From an uncultured Vampirovibrio sp. (GTDB taxonomy: Bacteria; Cyanobacteriota; Vampirovibrionia; Gastranaerophilales; Gastranaerophilaceae), in assembly GCA_910578465.1 (NCBI GenBank), contig CAJTPW010000005.1, positions 98,642-162,641 of the forward strand: 64,000 nt of DNA, in the 5' to 3' direction. Within the stretch, counting starts at the first letter, position 1. Each line of letters starts with the position of its first letter. The position numbers and the translations under genes are program-made. Below are positions 61,829 to 64,000 of the stretch, piece by piece. Below the pieces are notes generated by a model. That model saw only the letters and a list, made by a program, of their open reading frames with translations. It ran no database searches and was not told where the DNA came from.

Positions 61829-63448
61829 CTATTGTTCTTCGCTTCTTGGCACCAAAATACACTCATCTTCTTTAAATATTGAAACGATATTTTTTCCGTT
61901 GTTTTTGGAATGGTAAAGCGCTGTGTCTGCACTGTTTATAAGTGTTTTTGCGTCTTCACCGTCCATAGGATACTGGCAAACACCAATGCTTGTGGTCGGT
62001 GAAATTATAACGTCTTCTTTTGCCTGTACCTGAATTTTTGAAATGTTGTTTCGAAGCCTTTCGGCAATAATTACGGCATCTTCTTTTGTGGTTTCTGGCA
62101 GTATTACGATAAATTCTTCGCCGCCGTATCTTGCAGGAATATCAATTTTTCTAACGGTTTGAGAAATTTCATTTGAAAGTTCTCTTAAAATCTGGTCGCC
62201 GACAAGGTGTCCGTATGTGTCGTTTACGCGCTTAAAATTATCAATATCAAGCATTAACAGTGACATCTTGTGCTTATATCTTGAACACCTTCTGATTTCA
62301 TTTTCTAAAAGTGTATAGAAATGCCTGTAAATGTAAAGTTTTGTTAAACCATCTTTTGTTGCAAGCTCATAAAGTTTTGCGTTATCAATTGCAATAGCAG
62401 CCTGATTTGAAAGAGATGTCATAAACTCTAAATCTTTCTGGTTGAAGAGTTTGTTGTTCTTTTTATTTGAAATATTGATAACACCGATTGCTTCGCCCTT
62501 TGCAATCAAAGGAACGCAAAGAAGGGATTGTGTGTTAAAGAGCCCGTCTTTTTGAACAAATCTGGGGTCGTTTGAGCCAAGGTTTGTAATAATGGCCTTC
62601 TTTTCAAGGAATACTGTCCCTGCTACGCCTTCGCCCGCTTTAATTCTTGAACATTGAATAAGGCCGTTGTTAATGTTTTCTTCAACCCTTTTGTCCGCTA
62701 AACCGTATACAACCTTCACCTGCAGAGAGTTTGTCGTATAATCATAAAGCATTAAAGAGCCTTTTTCTGCTTCAAGGGTTACAAGAGCCTTGCTTAAAAT
62801 TACCTGCAAAAGTCTTTTCAAATCATCGATAAAATTCACGGCCTGTGAAATATTATAAAGAATTGAGATATTATATAAAGATTTTTGAAGTTCAACAATT
62901 TTATCATCCTGATGTTTTCGATGAAGCAGCTTCACAATTACAGGCTCCATATATTCAAAAATTTTGCCGATAAAATTCAAATTTTCTTCGCTGATATCTT
63001 CCGTGCCGTCGTTATTTTTACCAATAAAGCAAATGCACACTGGCATATTTTTGTCTTTATCGAAAAATACTCTGATATACTGTGTTTCAAGGCTTGTAAG
63101 TCCGTTTGTCTGCCAGAAAGAATTAAATATCTGCTGATGATCTTTGTTTGTGGTCTTTATAATGTTGCCTTTGCTCATCACAGACCAAAAAGCTTCGTTT
63201 TCATATTCAAAATATTCATCAAACCTTGAATTTTGTTTTGTAACGACGCTTTTAAAAATATCGTTTTCAAACAGATAGAAAGAAATCTGATTATTATTTA
63301 ACGCGCGCGAAATTGAATCAGACATTTTGATGATTAAATCTTCAATATCAACCGCCTGGCTTGCGATAGCGTTTATTTCAAACATTTTGTTCAGCGTACC
63401 GACGACGCTTTCCAAATGGCTGTAATCTTTTTCGGTCATCTCTTTCAT
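61829..63448 (-). CDS. Diguanylate cyclase with GAF sensor (GGDEF)
   Basis: A 539-residue cytoplasmic protein. The N-terminal half has a GAF-like region (residues 1-175) and a clear second GAF domain at about 205-360 (LVTLEAEKGSLMLYDY; RIKAGEGVAGTVFLEKKAI). The C-terminal GGDEF domain has LMLDIDNFKRVNDTYGH and the active-site ARYGGEEFIVILPET, so it should make c-di-GMP. No EAL domain is fused. No membrane span is visible. It pairs functionally with the HD-GYP protein at 38582. Confidence 0.93.
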   Translation of the reverse strand: MKEMTEKDYSHLESVVGTLNKMFEINAIASQAVDIEDLIIKMSDSISRALNNNQISFYLFENDIFKSVVTKQNSRFDEYFEYENEAFWSVMSKGNIIKTTNKDHQQIFNSFWQTNGLTSLETQYIRVFFDKDKNMPVCICFIGKNNDGTEDISEENLNFIGKIFEYMEPVIVKLLHRKHQDDKIVELQKSLYNISILYNISQAVNFIDDLKRLLQVILSKALVTLEAEKGSLMLYDYTTNSLQVKVVYGLADKRVEENINNGLIQCSRIKAGEGVAGTVFLEKKAIITNLGSNDPRFVQKDGLFNTQSLLCVPLIAKGEAIGVINISNKKNNKLFNQKDLEFMTSLSNQAAIAIDNAKLYELATKDGLTKLYIYRHFYTLLENEIRRCSRYKHKMSLLMLDIDNFKRVNDTYGHLVGDQILRELSNEISQTVRKIDIPARYGGEEFIVILPETTKEDAVIIAERLRNNISKIQVQAKEDVIISPTTSIGVCQYPMDGEDAKTLINSADTALYHSKNNGKNIVSIFKEDECILVPRSEEQ

Positions 63449-63521
63449 TATATCTTTATTCTATATAATATTATAAGATAAATTAGTAATAAATACAATT
63501 TATAAAGGATTTTCTAAAGTT

Positions 63522-63779
63522 ATGACCCGAACCGTAGTAAGAAAATGTCAGGGCTGTGCAAAAATTTCAGACAGAGAAAATTTTATTAAAATCACCCTTA
63601 ATGAAGGTAAACTTCATATAAACCCCTCATCCAAAGTTCTCGGGCGGAGCTTGTATATTTGCCCTGATATAAAGTGTATTAAAAATGTGATAAAGAAAAA
63701 AAGACTTATGACAGCGCTCAAATTTAAAAACTTTGAAGAAATACAAACGGTGGAAGCCGAACTTTTAAAAATGGTGTAA
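63522..63779 (+). CDS. ylxR: YlxR-family RNA-binding protein
   Basis: An 85-residue YlxR (DUF448). RKCQGCAKISDRENFIKI at the start, then GRSLYICPDIKCIKNVIKKKR with the basic RNA-binding surface. In many genomes ylxR lies in the nusA-ylxR-infB operon; here no nusA precedes it (the GGDEF gene is divergent), so the usual operon is broken or rearranged. What lies to the right is beyond the window. Confidence 0.9.
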   Translation: MTRTVVRKCQGCAKISDRENFIKITLNEGKLHINPSSKVLGRSLYICPDIKCIKNVIKKKRLMTALKFKNFEEIQTVEAELLKMV

Positions 63780-63788
63780 TATTATATT

Positions 63789-63832
63789 AAAAAAAGGGAT
63801 ACCCGAAAGGTTAAAATTTTTACGAATATCCC
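63789..63832 (-). terminator. Minus-strand intrinsic terminator
   Basis: On the minus strand GGGATA (63832-63827) pairs with TATCCC (63801-63796), followed by seven T's (63795-63789). It would end a transcript entering from the right of the window. Confidence 0.65.
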
Positions 63833-63859
63833 GAAATAAGTTGTTTATCAAAAATCTTA

Positions 63860-63971
63860 GTGAGAGTCGAATTGTGACGCGACGCGTCCAATGAGACCGA
63901 ACGAGCCTCAAGGATGTGAGCACCTGCACAGCGCCGATGAGGCGGTGGGCTGGTGTGACACTGGACTGCAT
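63860..63971. other. GC-rich foldable segment of unknown nature
   Basis: About 110 bp clearly richer in G+C than the rest of the window. It holds local stems: GACGC/GCGTC near 63874-63890, GCCTC/GAGGC at about 63905-63942, and GCGCC/GGCG in between. No convincing ORF is present. With a minus-strand terminator 30 bp to the left, it may be the 3' part of a structured RNA on the minus strand. It runs off the window. Confidence 0.4.
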
Positions 63972-64000
63972 TGTTTAATCATTCTCATATCGCTGTACTC

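Noticed and set aside
63765..63971. 68-residue minus-strand ORF at the right edge
   Set aside because: It crosses the terminator hairpin and the GC-rich foldable segment and has no recognisable domain; probably not coding.

Overview
The window reads as chromosomal sequence from a low-GC, Gram-negative-type bacterium, most likely a gut member of the non-photosynthetic sister group of Cyanobacteria (Melainabacteria/Vampirovibrionia, order Gastranaerophilales). The assignment is by inference, not by a marker search. It rests on the mix of a Skp/OmpH-like periplasmic protein, a secretin and lipoprotein signals with MurT; class II B12-dependent ribonucleotide reductase, rubredoxin and radical SAM enzymes (anaerobic life); a prepilin starting MKKGFTLAEVLMTLAIIG; and several lineage-type unknown proteins with an early Phe-Gly motif. 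No rRNA, tRNA, insertion sequence, prophage or CRISPR array was seen.

Layout: 1-3.9 kb holds the tail of rarA, two unknown proteins, murT and small unknowns. 3.9-13.6 kb holds a LysE-type exporter, a NYN-domain protein, a single-EF-hand protein, a B12-binding radical SAM protein, a MATE pump, a HEPN/MNT pair and a GH13 glucanase. 13.7-20 kb holds a lipoprotein, an isochorismatase-family hydrolase, dnaB followed by a 31-residue glycine-zipper peptide, a SPASM-like radical SAM protein and PilM/N- and PilO-like pilus proteins. 20-27.4 kb holds rlmB, a primary-type sigma factor, a candidate type I toxin/antisense-RNA locus, rubredoxin, a PLP lyase, a lone FliI-type ATPase and radA. 27.5-38.5 kb holds a possible small RNA, a zinc alcohol dehydrogenase, trxB, queA, thiG, comF, dnaN, thrB, ompH-like and mnmG. 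38.6-43 kb holds an HD-GYP protein, a TPR protein and a HEXXH protein. 43-53 kb holds ispD, thiL, aroQ and ribD below six Tad-pilus genes. 53-64 kb holds pncC, a YhaM-like nuclease, YihY, nrnA, a pseudopilin, nrdJ, a GGDEF protein and ylxR.

Functional threads: two surface-appendage systems (PilM/N/O with prepilin; Tad) and both c-di-GMP synthesis (GGDEF) and breakdown (HD-GYP) domains point to surface-attachment control. Cofactor genes (thiG, thiL, ribD, queA) are scattered among core genes. Two B12-linked enzymes imply a need for cobalamin.

The most interesting observations are: (1) a 24-residue hydrophobic peptide at 22084-22158 (-) with a near-perfect Shine-Dalgarno and its own terminator, overlapped by an opposite-strand promoter and terminator, which is the architecture of a type I toxin-antitoxin; (2) many genes with a -10 box only 6-8 nt before the start codon and no Shine-Dalgarno, suggesting common leaderless mRNAs; (3) a GC-rich, foldable segment running off the right end, bounded by a minus-strand terminator; and (4) a 31-residue glycine-zipper peptide behind dnaB.
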